Shown here one piece after another: positions 33,931 to 43,571 of a stretch of 64,000 bases of DNA (its first letter is position 1; each line of letters begins with the position of its first letter). The position numbers and the translations under genes were made by a program. This DNA comes from Streptomyces sp. CA-278952 (GTDB lineage Bacteria > Actinomycetota > Actinomycetes > Streptomycetales > Streptomycetaceae), in the NCBI RefSeq assembly GCF_028747205.1, contig NZ_CP112880.1:7537501-7601500 (forward strand), in the 5' to 3' direction. The notes under the pieces were generated by a model. It made no database searches, was not told where the DNA came from, and worked only from the letters and a program-made list of their open reading frames with translations.

Positions 33931-35289
33931 TCAGCGCTTCCGGAGGCTGCCGCCGCGCGGGCGGCCCGGCCTCGGGGCCGGAACGAGGCGGAACGCCGTG
34001 TTGAGGACGTGGTCGATCACATCGCGTGAGGGCTTGTCCGTCAGGTCGGTGAGCAGCCGGGCCAGCGTGTTGAGGAGGAACGGCGATCCCATGACATACC
34101 GGTTCAGCACCGGCTGGAAGCCCGAGCGGCTCAAGATCAGGTCGGCGGCGGTGTTGCCGAGGCGGTAGTAGCGGCCCCAGCGGCGGTTCATCTCCACCGG
34201 GTAGCCGCGCAGCACCTGTTCGCGGCGGGGCCCCCGGGGGTGGGCCAGGGCGAGGGCCGCGGTCTCGGCGGCGACCTCGCCCGCCTCCATCGCCTGGGCG
34301 ATGCCCTCGCCGTTCCAGGGGCTGACCATCCCGCCGGAGTCGCCGACGAGCAGCAGCCCGCGCGCGTACAGCGGGTGGCGGTTGAAACCGATGGGCAGGG
34401 CGGCGCTGCGGACCGGGCCCTCCGCGTTCTCCTCGCGCAGCCCCCAGTCCTCCGGGGTCCGGGCCAGCCACTGGTTCAGGGTGGCGCGCAGGTCCGCCTT
34501 GCCGTGCCGCCGGTGGGGGAACGCCCCGAGTCCGACGTTGACCCGGCCGTCGCCCATCGGGAAGATCCAGCCGTAGCCGGGAAGGTACGGGCCCTCGTCC
34601 GGGAAGCGGAGGTCGGCCCACAGCTCCAGGTACTCCTCCTGGGAGCGTTCGGGGCTGCGGTAGTAGCGCCGGGCGGCCGTTGCGATCTGCCGCCGGGGGT
34701 CCCGCTCCAGACCGAGCGCCAGGGCGAGGCGGGCCGAGGCTCCGTCGGCGGCGATGACGACCGGCGCGCGGAAGTCGACCGGCTCCGGAACGTCCGGGGA
34801 ATCCGAGGACGCGGCGACCCCCGAGACCCGGCCCGCCCGGTCCGTCAGCGGCCGCTCCGCCTTCCAGCCGCTGTACAGCCGGGCCCCGGCCGCCACGGCG
34901 TGCCGGGCCAGGATGTCGTCGAAGTCGTGCCGGCTGCGGGAGAGCCCGAAGTCCGGATAGCGGCCCAGCGCGGGCCACTCGATGTGCACCCGGTGCTCCC
35001 CGGCCACCCAGCGCATGCCGCGTGAACGCATCCAGCCCGGTGCGGTGATGTCGACGCCCATCCGGATGAGCTGGTGCACCGCGCGCGGGGTGAGACCGTC
35101 GCCGCACACCTTCTCCCGGGGGAAGCGGGCCTTCTCCAGCAGGATCACGTCCACTCCGGCCCGCGCCAGGTGGTACGCGGCCGAGGAGCCGGCCGGCCCC
35201 GCCCCCACCACGATCACCTGGGCGTCCTCTCCCGTACGGGACACCTCCCGTACGTCCGTCGTCGCCGGGTCCGGTGGCAGTTCCCGCAT
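33931..35289 (-). CDS. Geranylgeranyl-reductase-family FAD oxidoreductase
   Basis: 452 residues from the ATG at 35289 (AAGGGGA upstream). N-terminal FAD site VIVVGAGPAGSSAAYHLARAG (about 25-45), then EKARFPREKVCGDGLTPRAV, the hallmark of the geranylgeranyl reductase family (GG-red-SF). GDSGGMVSPWNGEGIAQAMEAG is the second FAD motif near 300-325. Members reduce prenyl double bonds in menaquinone or archaeal lipids, or act as menaquinone-linked oxidoreductases. The actual substrate here is unknown, though actinobacterial homologues are often tied to menaquinone. It converges on the UDG gene. Confidence 0.87.
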   Translation of the reverse strand: MRELPPDPATTDVREVSRTGEDAQVIVVGAGPAGSSAAYHLARAGVDVILLEKARFPREKVCGDGLTPRAVHQLIRMGVDITAPGWMRSRGMRWVAGEHRVHIEWPALGRYPDFGLSRSRHDFDDILARHAVAAGARLYSGWKAERPLTDRAGRVSGVAASSDSPDVPEPVDFRAPVVIAADGASARLALALGLERDPRRQIATAARRYYRSPERSQEEYLELWADLRFPDEGPYLPGYGWIFPMGDGRVNVGLGAFPHRRHGKADLRATLNQWLARTPEDWGLREENAEGPVRSAALPIGFNRHPLYARGLLLVGDSGGMVSPWNGEGIAQAMEAGEVAAETAALALAHPRGPRREQVLRGYPVEMNRRWGRYYRLGNTAADLILSRSGFQPVLNRYVMGSPFLLNTLARLLTDLTDKPSRDVIDHVLNTAFRLVPAPRPGRPRGGSLRKR

Positions 35290-35417
35290 CACATCCCCTT
35301 CGTCCGTACGGCCGTTGCTCCTGCCGGGGCGGCGGCCCAGGGCAACATCATCGATCACTACGGGCCAGGGCGGTACCACGCGCGTAAAACCTCAGGCGTC
35401 CGAGTGAACCGGCCGTC

Positions 35418-35423
35418 TACGCT
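35418..35423 (+). promoter_or_regulatory. Candidate leaderless -10 element
   Basis: TACGCT ends 6 nt before the GTG start of the HEAT-repeat gene. There is no SD in that interval. A -10 box (TAnnnT) directly before a start codon is the usual sign of a leaderless transcript in Streptomyces. No clear -35 is seen. Confidence 0.4.
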
Positions 35424-35429
35424 CCGTCG

Positions 35430-38400
35430 GTGACCACTCCGCCGGACGAAACGATCATCGACGCCCTCGACCGCGCCGACGCCTCTCTCCTCGCCCGGCG
35501 CCTCGACGCCCGCACCTGCCCGCCGGAGCTGCTCGGCCGGATGGTCCGGCACCCCGCGCCCCGGATACGGCACCTCGGCCTCACCCTCCTCACCGAACGT
35601 GCGGACATCCCGGGCATCCCGGACTCCGGAGGTGGGGGAGAAGACACGGCCGGAGCAGGTCATCTTGCCCTGGTGGCCCGCCTGTTGCCGGGTTCCTCCG
35701 GAGCGTCGCCCGAGGAGTCCCTCCTGCTCGCGGGGATCCACGCCCGGCTCGTGGCGCGGAAGCCGCGGCACCGCCTGCCCGACTGGCGTGCGGCCGCGCT
35801 GCCCGCCCGGGCACGGATCGCCTGGCTGCGGGCGGAGATCCTCGGCGACCCGACCGTCCTCCGTACGGAACCGGCGGGCGAGCCCCTCTACCGGGCCGTG
35901 CGGGAGAGCGCCGCCGCCGGGGCGCACCGCCCCGACCGGCTCGTGGCCGAACTCGTCGACACCGGGGACCCGGTCCTGGGGACCGAGGCGCTGCGGCTGG
36001 CCCGCGAGGGGCTGCACGCCGGACTGCTCGCACCGGCGTTCGTACGCGGCCGGCTGGTGCGCCTGCTCGACTCGCCCGACCCCGACGTCGTGACCGATGT
36101 GCTGCGCGAACTCGCCGAGCCCTGGGCGGCGGTCGCCCCCGTGGACGCACAACCGCTGACCCGCCCGGCGAGGGCCCTGGACGGGCGGTCCGCCGACCGC
36201 GACGGGGTGTCGGCCGCGCTCGCCGCCGCCGCTCTCCTCGCCGCGGCCCGGCACGGTCACCTCACGGTGCTGTGGAGCACGGCGGAGGATCCGGCGGGGG
36301 CTCCGGCCCTGCGCGGGCAGGCCGTGGAACTCCTGGGCGAACGGGCGGAACGCGCCGACGTCGGCCGCCTGGTGGCCCTGGCCGCGACGGACCCCCTCCT
36401 GCTCGCCGGGCCCGTACTGACCTCTCTGCGCGCACTGCACCGACGCGGCCACTTCCCGGCCGACCCGGACGTCGGCCCGCTCCTCTCCCTGGCCCTGGCC
36501 GACCACACGCTTCCGGCGGAGGACCTCGCCACGGTCCTCTACACCTGCCGTCGCCCGCTGTTCGACGCCCTCACCGACGCCCCGCCCACCGCCCCGGACT
36601 GGCCACGCCGCCTGGAGCTGCTCATCGCCCTGTCGCGGCAGGGGGCCGCAGACGTCCCCATCGGCGAGGCCGTCACCCGACTCCTCCCGGCGGCCCGCGC
36701 CCCGCGCCCGTTCCTCGCCGCGATCCGCGTCCTGCGACCGCCGGCCGCCGAGGAAGCGGTACTGGCCCTGCTTCCCACGGCCCCGTCCGCCGCGCTGGAC
36801 GCCCTGGAGGCCATCGGCGGGGACCGTACGCGATCGGCGCTGGCCCGCGCGTTCGGCGTCGGCGGCCCGGCGGACGGACCGCCCACGGCCACCGACGGTG
36901 CATCACGCCTCCCGGTCGCACCCGGACTGCGCCCCGTACGCGACCGGGCGCTGGCACTCCTGTGGCACCTCACCCGCCGGCCCGCGCAGCGGCAGGACCT
37001 GCTCGCCCGGCTCGCCCCCCAGGACCTCCCGCGCGACATCGAGGCCGACCTCGGAGCCCCCGACGAGCGGGAGCTGGCCGTCCTGCGCGCCCGTGTGGAC
37101 GCGGACGCCCCCGTGGCGGCGTTCTGCCGGATCGCGGCGCACGCCGGTACGGGAACCGCGCCCCCGGAGGGTGTCCCCCTGGCCGACCTGCTCCTGCGCA
37201 TCGTGCGCGACCTCGCCGCCGGCCGGCTCGGCCCGGGGACGGACGCCCCGGGACCCGGCCTCGCACCCGTGGGACCGGCCCGCCCGGACGGCGAACCGGA
37301 GCTGCCCCCCGAGGTGCTGGAGGCGATGCGAGCCCACGGGAGCCGGTTGTGGAGGCGGCGGCGGATCAGGCCCGTCTGTCTGCTCGACGCACCGGACGAC
37401 ACCGGAGCGGGCCACGCGTTCCTCACCGCGACGGTGCTCGGCCTGCTGGAGCGGCCCGGGCTCACCGGCGGCGGACGGGCGGTGCTGCTCAAGGCGTTGC
37501 TCCAGGTCCCCGCGACCCCGTCCACCCGGGCCCGGGTGCACCGTCTGCTGCGCGACCGCGACCCGCACGTGCGCAAGCACGTGATCGCCCTGCTGGCCCA
37601 CGACGCCTCGGGCGAGGACGCGCGGGCCCTGTCCGCGACCCTCGTCCCCCTCACCCGCGACCCGGACATCCGCACCGTGCGCGCGGCCCTGTCGGCGCTG
37701 GGCGCGGCACGGGCCCGCTGGGCGGCCGAGGCGGTCGCCGGCTGTCTCCACCACCCGAACATGAACATCAGGAAGACCGCGGCGGCCACCCTCGTCGAAG
37801 CGGGCGCGCCGGCCGCCGTCCCGCATCTCCTGCGAGCGCTCGGCCGCGACGACAACCCGGGGCTGCGGTCCGCGCTGGCACGGGCGCTGCGCGCCGTCGT
37901 GGGCGGCGCCTACGCCGCGACCCTCCTCGCCGCCGCCGAAGCGGCTCGCGACGAGCGCACCCGCCGCCTCCTGCTCCGCGCCCTCGACCACGAGGTGACC
38001 GCCCGCGCCGTGCTCGCCCTCGACGTGGGGGGATCGCCGGTCGTCCCCGCCCTGCTGGCACTCGTCGCCGACGGCGGGGTGGGGCTTGCCGCCGGTTCCG
38101 TCCAGGACCTGGCGGAACCGGCGGCCCGGCACGGTGTGCCGACGCCGCCCGCCGCCCCCGACGGGCCCCCGGACGGGGCCGACCCCGAGGTGACGGCTCT
38201 GCTGCGCTCCGGCTGGGACCCGGCGCTCGCCCTGCGCATCGCCCGGCGGGCCGCACCCCCCAAGGGCGTTGCCGCCCACGAACGCCCCGCGGCCCGCGTG
38301 CTGTTGGGTCACTGGCTCGGCCTGGCCGGCAGCACCGTCGAGGCCGGGCTCCGCGGCCGCCTCCTGCGGTGCGCCCTGCGCCTGTGCCCGGGGCCGTGGT

Positions 38401-40364
38401 CCGCCGACGAGGTGACGCTGCTCGCCCGGCACACCGGTACGGTGACCGAGGCGTTCGACGCCGCCATCGGCGGGGGAGCGGCGGACGGGTCTCCCCGGGC
38501 CACAGCCGGGAGGCCGGAGGCCTGGTCGGCCGGGGAGCTGATCGACCTGCTCGAGGTCCTGCACGCCGTCGCACCGCACCCGTCCGCCCTGTCCGCCGTC
38601 CAGCGTTTCACCGTCGTCGAAGGAGTTCGCGCCCTGCCGCCCGCCGGCCCGGACAGCCGGCCCCGGCCCGGGGCGGCCGCCCGTGGCCTCACGCTGCTCC
38701 GCCAGCTGGGCGCGGTGCTCGTCCGCGCCGATCTCGACCGGGCCCTGGACACCGCCCACCTCGGCGCCGACCCCTGGAGCGCCGCGCCCGCCGTGCTCCG
38801 GGAGGCGTTCGGCGTACCGGCGGAACCGGCGGCCGCCGATGCATCAGCTTCCTGGCGCGCCGAGTTGACCGAGGCGGTACGGACGCCCGAAGCACTGGCG
38901 GAGTTCCGGGGACGCGACGCCGTCGCCGGTGCCCGGCCCCGGCGTGTCGCCGGTGCGGACGGTGTCGGGCGTGCACCTGCCCGGACCGAGTCCCGAGAGC
39001 TGCTCTCCGCGCTCGTCGAGGCGTACCCGAGGGCCGCGCCCGACGTGCGCGGGCGGCTCGTCGACTGGATGACCGAGCTGCAGCCGATCGACGCACCCGA
39101 GTGGACCATCGCCGAGACCAGAGCGGCGAGCACGGCCTCCGGCGCCTCGTCGCGCCCGGTGCGGGCGGACGATCTCGACCAGCCCCGGTCGGCCGCCCAG
39201 CGGACGCGGCTGCTGGCCATGCTGGACGCGAAGAGGCCAGAGCGCCGGACCGCCGCCGCGCGGGCCCTGCTCGACTGGCCGGAGCCGGGGGTGGCGCGCG
39301 CCGTGCTGCGGGCGTATCTGCGCGGCCGGGTCGACGTGCTCCCCGAAACCGCCGCCCTGGATCTCCTCGCGCACCCGGAGGACCACGCCGGGGTCCAGCC
39401 CGGAGGGGGCGGTGGCCGGCACCCCGCCGTCGTGGAACTGACCTCCCGGGGGGTGCTGCCGGAGCGGGCGCTGCGCTGGGCGGGGCGGCTGCCCGAGGAC
39501 GATCTGCCCCCGCTCGTCCCGCTGATCGTCGGGTGGTGGGAAAATGGGTCGCCCGCCGTGCGGGAGGCGGCCCGCACCACGCTGCGCAACGTTCCCGCCG
39601 ATGTCCTCGCCCACCACCTGGCACCGCGCGTCGAGGCGGGCGACCTCGGGCTGCTCGACCTGCTGACCGGGCTGCGGGTGCTCCGAACCTCCGTGCTGAC
39701 CAGGGCCGAGCGCCGACTGCGTACCGAGGGCCGCGATGCCCTGGCCGACGCGCTCGTCCTCGTCGGCGGCCCCTTGCGCACACCCGGGGCCGCAGACGAG
39801 GACGCTGCCGCGCTCGACGCCCTGCGCACCCCGTTCCGGAGCACGTCGGCCGCCCTGGCGGGCCGTCCGTCGCTGCCGGAACTGCTCGACCTGGCCCGCA
39901 CGGGAACGCCGGAGCAGACCCGCCAGGCCCTCACCCGCCTGGTCGAGGAGAGCGCACCCGCGTCCGGAACCGGTCCGGACCCGGAACTGCGCGCGCTGGT
40001 CGAGGAGCTGCTGAGCCACCCGCGCGCCGGGGTACGCCTGCACGCACACCGGACCTCGCGCGCCCTGTTCGACCGGGACACCCATGCCCGGCTCACCGCG
40101 CTCCTGCTGTCCGATCCCTTGCCCGACGTGGTGCGCATGGCGGCGCGGACGCTCGGCCGCGCCGGCTGGGGGCCCGCGCTGCCCGACCTCGTCCGGCTCC
40201 TCGGCCACACGAAGCCGGTGGTCCGGAGAGCGGCCCGGGACGCGCTCGTCGGCTTCGGCGACGCCGCGGTCCCGGTCCTGCGCCGGGCCGCGGCCCACGC
40301 CCGGCCCGACCGGCGGCCGCTCTACACGGAGGTGCTCGCCGAGATCTCCGGCGCGGGGGCCTGA
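35430..40364 (+). CDS. Very large HEAT-repeat protein of unknown function
   Basis: 1644 residues, one of the longest genes in the window. The whole sequence is alanine/leucine/arginine-rich and helical, with recurring HEAT-type blocks such as LLRDRDPHVRKHVIALL, HPNMNIRKTAAATLVEAGA, LGRDDNPGLRSALARALR and LGHTKPVVRRAARDALVGFGDAAVPVL near the C-terminus. No enzymatic motif, signal peptide or membrane helix is visible, so it is probably a cytoplasmic scaffold. I do not recognise a named family. It starts at a GTG with a leaderless-type -10. The neighbour downstream is a convergent LigD-type phosphoesterase. Confidence 0.8.
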   Translation: MTTPPDETIIDALDRADASLLARRLDARTCPPELLGRMVRHPAPRIRHLGLTLLTERADIPGIPDSGGGGEDTAGAGHLALVARLLPGSSGASPEESLLLAGIHARLVARKPRHRLPDWRAAALPARARIAWLRAEILGDPTVLRTEPAGEPLYRAVRESAAAGAHRPDRLVAELVDTGDPVLGTEALRLAREGLHAGLLAPAFVRGRLVRLLDSPDPDVVTDVLRELAEPWAAVAPVDAQPLTRPARALDGRSADRDGVSAALAAAALLAAARHGHLTVLWSTAEDPAGAPALRGQAVELLGERAERADVGRLVALAATDPLLLAGPVLTSLRALHRRGHFPADPDVGPLLSLALADHTLPAEDLATVLYTCRRPLFDALTDAPPTAPDWPRRLELLIALSRQGAADVPIGEAVTRLLPAARAPRPFLAAIRVLRPPAAEEAVLALLPTAPSAALDALEAIGGDRTRSALARAFGVGGPADGPPTATDGASRLPVAPGLRPVRDRALALLWHLTRRPAQRQDLLARLAPQDLPRDIEADLGAPDERELAVLRARVDADAPVAAFCRIAAHAGTGTAPPEGVPLADLLLRIVRDLAAGRLGPGTDAPGPGLAPVGPARPDGEPELPPEVLEAMRAHGSRLWRRRRIRPVCLLDAPDDTGAGHAFLTATVLGLLERPGLTGGGRAVLLKALLQVPATPSTRARVHRLLRDRDPHVRKHVIALLAHDASGEDARALSATLVPLTRDPDIRTVRAALSALGAARARWAAEAVAGCLHHPNMNIRKTAAATLVEAGAPAAVPHLLRALGRDDNPGLRSALARALRAVVGGAYAATLLAAAEAARDERTRRLLLRALDHEVTARAVLALDVGGSPVVPALLALVADGGVGLAAGSVQDLAEPAARHGVPTPPAAPDGPPDGADPEVTALLRSGWDPALALRIARRAAPPKGVAAHERPAARVLLGHWLGLAGSTVEAGLRGRLLRCALRLCPGPWSADEVTLLARHTGTVTEAFDAAIGGGAADGSPRATAGRPEAWSAGELIDLLEVLHAVAPHPSALSAVQRFTVVEGVRALPPAGPDSRPRPGAAARGLTLLRQLGAVLVRADLDRALDTAHLGADPWSAAPAVLREAFGVPAEPAAADASASWRAELTEAVRTPEALAEFRGRDAVAGARPRRVAGADGVGRAPARTESRELLSALVEAYPRAAPDVRGRLVDWMTELQPIDAPEWTIAETRAASTASGASSRPVRADDLDQPRSAAQRTRLLAMLDAKRPERRTAAARALLDWPEPGVARAVLRAYLRGRVDVLPETAALDLLAHPEDHAGVQPGGGGGRHPAVVELTSRGVLPERALRWAGRLPEDDLPPLVPLIVGWWENGSPAVREAARTTLRNVPADVLAHHLAPRVEAGDLGLLDLLTGLRVLRTSVLTRAERRLRTEGRDALADALVLVGGPLRTPGAADEDAAALDALRTPFRSTSAALAGRPSLPELLDLARTGTPEQTRQALTRLVEESAPASGTGPDPELRALVEELLSHPRAGVRLHAHRTSRALFDRDTHARLTALLLSDPLPDVVRMAARTLGRAGWGPALPDLVRLLGHTKPVVRRAARDALVGFGDAAVPVLRRAAAHARPDRRPLYTEVLAEISGAGA

Positions 40365-40397
40365 CGGGGCGCCCGTGTGCCACCGCGGGGCGCGTGG

Positions 40398-40961
40398 TCA
40401 GCCTCCGGACCCCCGGGACGCCGCCGCGGCGACCTGGTGCAGCGTCCGCCCCGTACGGGCGGACCTGGCGTGGTACGGGTCGGGGGAACCGGGCCTGCCG
40501 CGAACGGCCAGGCGGTCGTTGGCCTTGATCAGCAGCCACGCCTCGTGGCCGCCGCTGTCCGGCTCGTCGCCCTTCTGGATGCGGGTCAGCGCGAACTCGC
40601 CGTGCAGCTTCGACCCGTCCAGCCAGAACGTCGCATGGCCGAGCGCCAGGGACTCGGAGAAGGGGACGGGGTCGCCCTGTCCGTCGTGCCCGAGCGGCCG
40701 GTAGGTGCCCTGGTCCCAGACGATGACCGTGCCGCTGCCGGACTTGCCGTGGGGGATCACCCCTTCGAACGCGCGGTACTCCAGGGCGTGATCCTCCGTC
40801 GGCACGGCGAGCCGGCGGTCGCTGGGGTTCTCCGACGGCCCGCGCGGCACCGCCCAGGACTTCAGTACGCCGTCGACCTCCAGCCGGAAATCGAAGTGCA
40901 GGCGTCGCGCGTCATGGATCTGCACGACGAAGTGGGGCCGCGGTGTGCCGTCGTTCTCCAC
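40398..40961 (-). CDS. Stand-alone LigD 3'-phosphoesterase domain protein
   Basis: 187 residues from the GTG at 40961 (GGGAG 6 nt upstream). The whole protein is the phosphoesterase (PE) domain found at the N-terminus of LigD: FVVQIHDARRLHFDFRLEVDGVLKSWAVPRG, TEDHALEY, and GTVIVWDQGTY contain the metal-binding His/Asp set. In LigD it trims 3'-ribonucleotides and phosphates during end joining. Here neither the ligase nor the polymerase domain is adjacent, so it must work alone or with Ku/LigD encoded elsewhere. It converges on the HEAT-repeat gene. Confidence 0.9.
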   Translation of the reverse strand: MENDGTPRPHFVVQIHDARRLHFDFRLEVDGVLKSWAVPRGPSENPSDRRLAVPTEDHALEYRAFEGVIPHGKSGSGTVIVWDQGTYRPLGHDGQGDPVPFSESLALGHATFWLDGSKLHGEFALTRIQKGDEPDSGGHEAWLLIKANDRLAVRGRPGSPDPYHARSARTGRTLHQVAAAASRGSGG

Positions 40962-41078
40962 GTCGTGCTCCCTTCTTGACCCCGGCCCGTCTCGCCGGTC
41001 CGTGTTTCCACTCTGCGGCTGCCCGGGACGCATCGCACGATGAGCCGACCGCCTTCGGATGCATATGTCCATGGGGGC

Positions 41079-41174
41079 ATGGCCACGTTCTGGATGCTGG
41101 GCGACGACTTCGGCGACGCCGGCCGGCCGGACAGCGGCGAGGTCGACGTGGTCCGCGTGACGACCGGAGACTGA
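41079..41174 (+). CDS. Possible 31-residue small protein
   Basis: Short open frame in the 303-nt gap between the PE-domain gene and the aldo/keto reductase. It begins MATFWMLGDDFGDAGRPD and is acidic. G/C preference at third positions is strong and the frame is free of rare codons, but no SD is evident (GGGGG before the ATG is 1 nt away). Nothing recognisable. The rest of the gap shows no gene. Confidence 0.25.
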   Translation: MATFWMLGDDFGDAGRPDSGEVDVVRVTTGD

Positions 41175-41264
41175 TCACCGGCCCGCCCCGGGGCGGCCCC
41201 GGAGCGTGGACGGCGGCAGCGGTGCTTCTGCCGCCGTCCACCCCCGGCCCGAGAGCGGAATAGC

Positions 41265-42257
41265 ATGATCCTCATGGAACAGCGCATACTCGGCAGGACC
41301 GGCCGTGACGTCTCGGTCGTCGGACAGGGCACCTGGCAGCTCGGAGGCGACTGGGGCGAGGTCGCGGAGGACGACGCGTTCGGGGTTCTCGACGCGGCCG
41401 TCGCATCCGGCGTCACCTTCTTCGACACCGCGGACGTGTACGGGGACGGCCGCAGCGAACAGCTCATCGGCCGCTACCTCAAGAGCCGCCCCGACGCCGA
41501 CGTCCTCGTCGCCACCAAGATGGGCCGCCGCGCCGACCAGGTCGCGGAGAACTACGTCCTGGACAACTTCCGTACCTGGAACGACCGTTCCCGCGCGAAC
41601 CTCGGGACGGACACGCTCGACCTCGTACAACTGCACTGCCCGCCCAGCCGCGTCTACTCCTCCGACGCCGTCTACGACGCCCTGGACACCCTGGTCGCCG
41701 AGCAGCGGATCGCCGCCTACGCGGTGAGCGTCGAGACCTGCGCCGAGGCGCTGACCGCCATCGCGCGCCCCGGCGTCGCGAGCGTGCAGATCATCCTCAA
41801 CCCGTTCCGTCTCAAGCCGCTGGACGAGGTGCTCCCGGCGGCGGCAGCGGCGGGCGTCGGCATCATCGCCCGGGTTCCGCTCGCCTCCGGCCTGCTCTCC
41901 GGCAAGTACACCAAGGACACGGTCTTCGGCCCCGAGGACCACCGTACGTACAACCGGCACGGCGAAGCGTTCGACCGGGGCGAGACGTTCTCCGGCATCG
42001 ACTACGCGACGGGCGTCGCCGCGGCCGCCGACTTCGCCGAACTGGCCCCCGAGGGCGCCACCCCCGCGCAGACCGCGCTCCGCTGGATCATCCAGCAGCC
42101 GGGCGTGACCACCGTGATCCCCGGCGCACGCTCGGTGGAACAGGCCCGCGCCAACGCGGCGGCCGCCGCCCTGCCGCCGCTGCCGCAGTCCACGCTGGAC
42201 GCGGTGCGGGACCTGTACGACCGGTCGATCCGCGCGGAGGTCCACGACCGCTGGTGA
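41265..42257 (+). CDS. Aldo/keto reductase
   Basis: 330 residues. TIM-barrel AKR hallmarks: FFDTADVYGDGRSEQLIGRYL (catalytic Asp and Tyr), LVATKMGRRADQ (catalytic Lys), LVQLHCPPS (catalytic His region) and TVIPGARSVEQARANAAAA, the C-terminal NADP(H)-binding part. Soluble oxidoreductase; in the group sometimes annotated as YdhF/Tas-like. Its physiological carbonyl substrate is unknown. The ATG at 41265 is chosen; another ATG lies 9 nt later. It converges on the kinase gene. Confidence 0.9.
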   Translation: MILMEQRILGRTGRDVSVVGQGTWQLGGDWGEVAEDDAFGVLDAAVASGVTFFDTADVYGDGRSEQLIGRYLKSRPDADVLVATKMGRRADQVAENYVLDNFRTWNDRSRANLGTDTLDLVQLHCPPSRVYSSDAVYDALDTLVAEQRIAAYAVSVETCAEALTAIARPGVASVQIILNPFRLKPLDEVLPAAAAAGVGIIARVPLASGLLSGKYTKDTVFGPEDHRTYNRHGEAFDRGETFSGIDYATGVAAAADFAELAPEGATPAQTALRWIIQQPGVTTVIPGARSVEQARANAAAAALPPLPQSTLDAVRDLYDRSIRAEVHDRW

Positions 42258-42317
42258 CGGCGGGCGGGGCGGAACGGAACGGGCGGGGCCCCGGCGGGCG
42301 AGGGGGGCGGGCGGGAC

Positions 42318-43571
42318 TCAGTCGTCCTGCTCGTCGTCCCCGTCCTGTCGGCCACCGTCCTGTTGGTCCTGCGGGTTCTGCCCGCCTTGTTGCTCCTGCT
42401 CCTGCCCGCTGCCGTCGCTGACGTCCTGCGCGGGGCCCGAGGACGGGCTCCGATCCGGCGTTCCGGCCGAGCTGGAGTCCGGGGAGAACAGAATCATTCC
42501 GAGGTACACGGCGGCCAGGAACGTCGCCGTGCCCGCGATGACGCTGGCGACCCTGGGCCGACGCCGTATCGCCTCACGGGTACTGCGACGACGGGCCGGA
42601 GCCGCTCGGGCGGATGCCTGCCGTCTTCGCCCGGTGGGTCCCGGAAGCCGGTACGTCGTCGGGCCGACCGGCGCCGGCGGCCCGGCGGGCGAGGGCTTCG
42701 GGGCCATGGGAGCCGACGCCCGGTGGGACGTGGGCGTCGGCAGAGGGAGGGGCTCCGGCCGGCCGCGCCAGGCGTCGGTGCGGAACCAGTCGGAGACCTG
42801 CTGCGCGGTGGGCCGTTCCTCCGGCTGCTTGGCCAGCAGTCCGAGGAGATACGAGTCGAAGGCGGCGGAGATCTCCACGCCCCGCTGCCGCAGCGGGACC
42901 GGCGGGGTGTCGACATGCTGGTACAGCGTCGCGGTCGCCGTGTCGGAGCGGAACGGCGGCTGTCCGAGCAGCAGTTGATAGACGACGCAGCCCAGGGAGT
43001 ACATGTCGGACGCGGAGTCGGCGGTACGTCCCAGCGCCCGCTCGGGAGCCAGGTAGAGGCTCGTGCCGACGATGTGGCCCGCCGTCGTCAGCGCGGTCGA
43101 GGGGTCGTCGACGAACTGGGCGATCCCGAAGTCGCCGATCTTCACCGAACCGTCCGCGTCCAGCATCAGGTTGCCCGGCTTGATGTCGCGGTGGACGATG
43201 CCCTGGCGGTGCGCGGCGGCCAGCCCCGCGGCCGCCTGGCCCGCGATCAGGGCGACCTGTTCGGGATGGACCCGCTCCTGGGCGGCCAGCAGGTCCCCGA
43301 GGCTCTGCCCCTCGACCAGCTCCATCACGAGGAAGAACCGGTCCTCCCAGGCCCCGAAGTCGAACACGGCCACCAGGTGCGGGTGGCTCAACCGGGCGGC
43401 GGTCTGCGCCTCCAGCCGGAAGCGGGCGGTCGACGAGGCGTCCGCCTGGTCCCCCAGCAGCAGCTTCACGGCCACGGCACGTCCCAGCACCTCGTCCGTG
43501 GCGCGCCACACCTCGCCCATGCCGCCACGACCGATGGGGGATACCAATCGGTACCGACCAGCTACCAGCAC
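42318..43571 (-). CDS. Membrane-anchored Ser/Thr protein kinase
   Basis: 417 residues. Complete bacterial Hanks-type kinase domain (7-265): GRGGMGEV (14-21), Lys36, HRDIKPGN (127-134), DFG (147-149), APERA. A Pro/Arg-rich juxtamembrane linker (270-330) precedes one membrane helix (about 331-352), and the outside tail of about 64 residues is almost entirely Ser/Gly/Gln/Asp and strongly acidic at the end. There are no PASTA repeats, so ligand sensing is by an unknown means. GTG start with a weak AGG. Neighbours do not identify substrates. Confidence 0.9.
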   Translation of the reverse strand: MLVAGRYRLVSPIGRGGMGEVWRATDEVLGRAVAVKLLLGDQADASSTARFRLEAQTAARLSHPHLVAVFDFGAWEDRFFLVMELVEGQSLGDLLAAQERVHPEQVALIAGQAAAGLAAAHRQGIVHRDIKPGNLMLDADGSVKIGDFGIAQFVDDPSTALTTAGHIVGTSLYLAPERALGRTADSASDMYSLGCVVYQLLLGQPPFRSDTATATLYQHVDTPPVPLRQRGVEISAAFDSYLLGLLAKQPEERPTAQQVSDWFRTDAWRGRPEPLPLPTPTSHRASAPMAPKPSPAGPPAPVGPTTYRLPGPTGRRRQASARAAPARRRSTREAIRRRPRVASVIAGTATFLAAVYLGMILFSPDSSSAGTPDRSPSSGPAQDVSDGSGQEQEQQGGQNPQDQQDGGRQDGDDEQDD

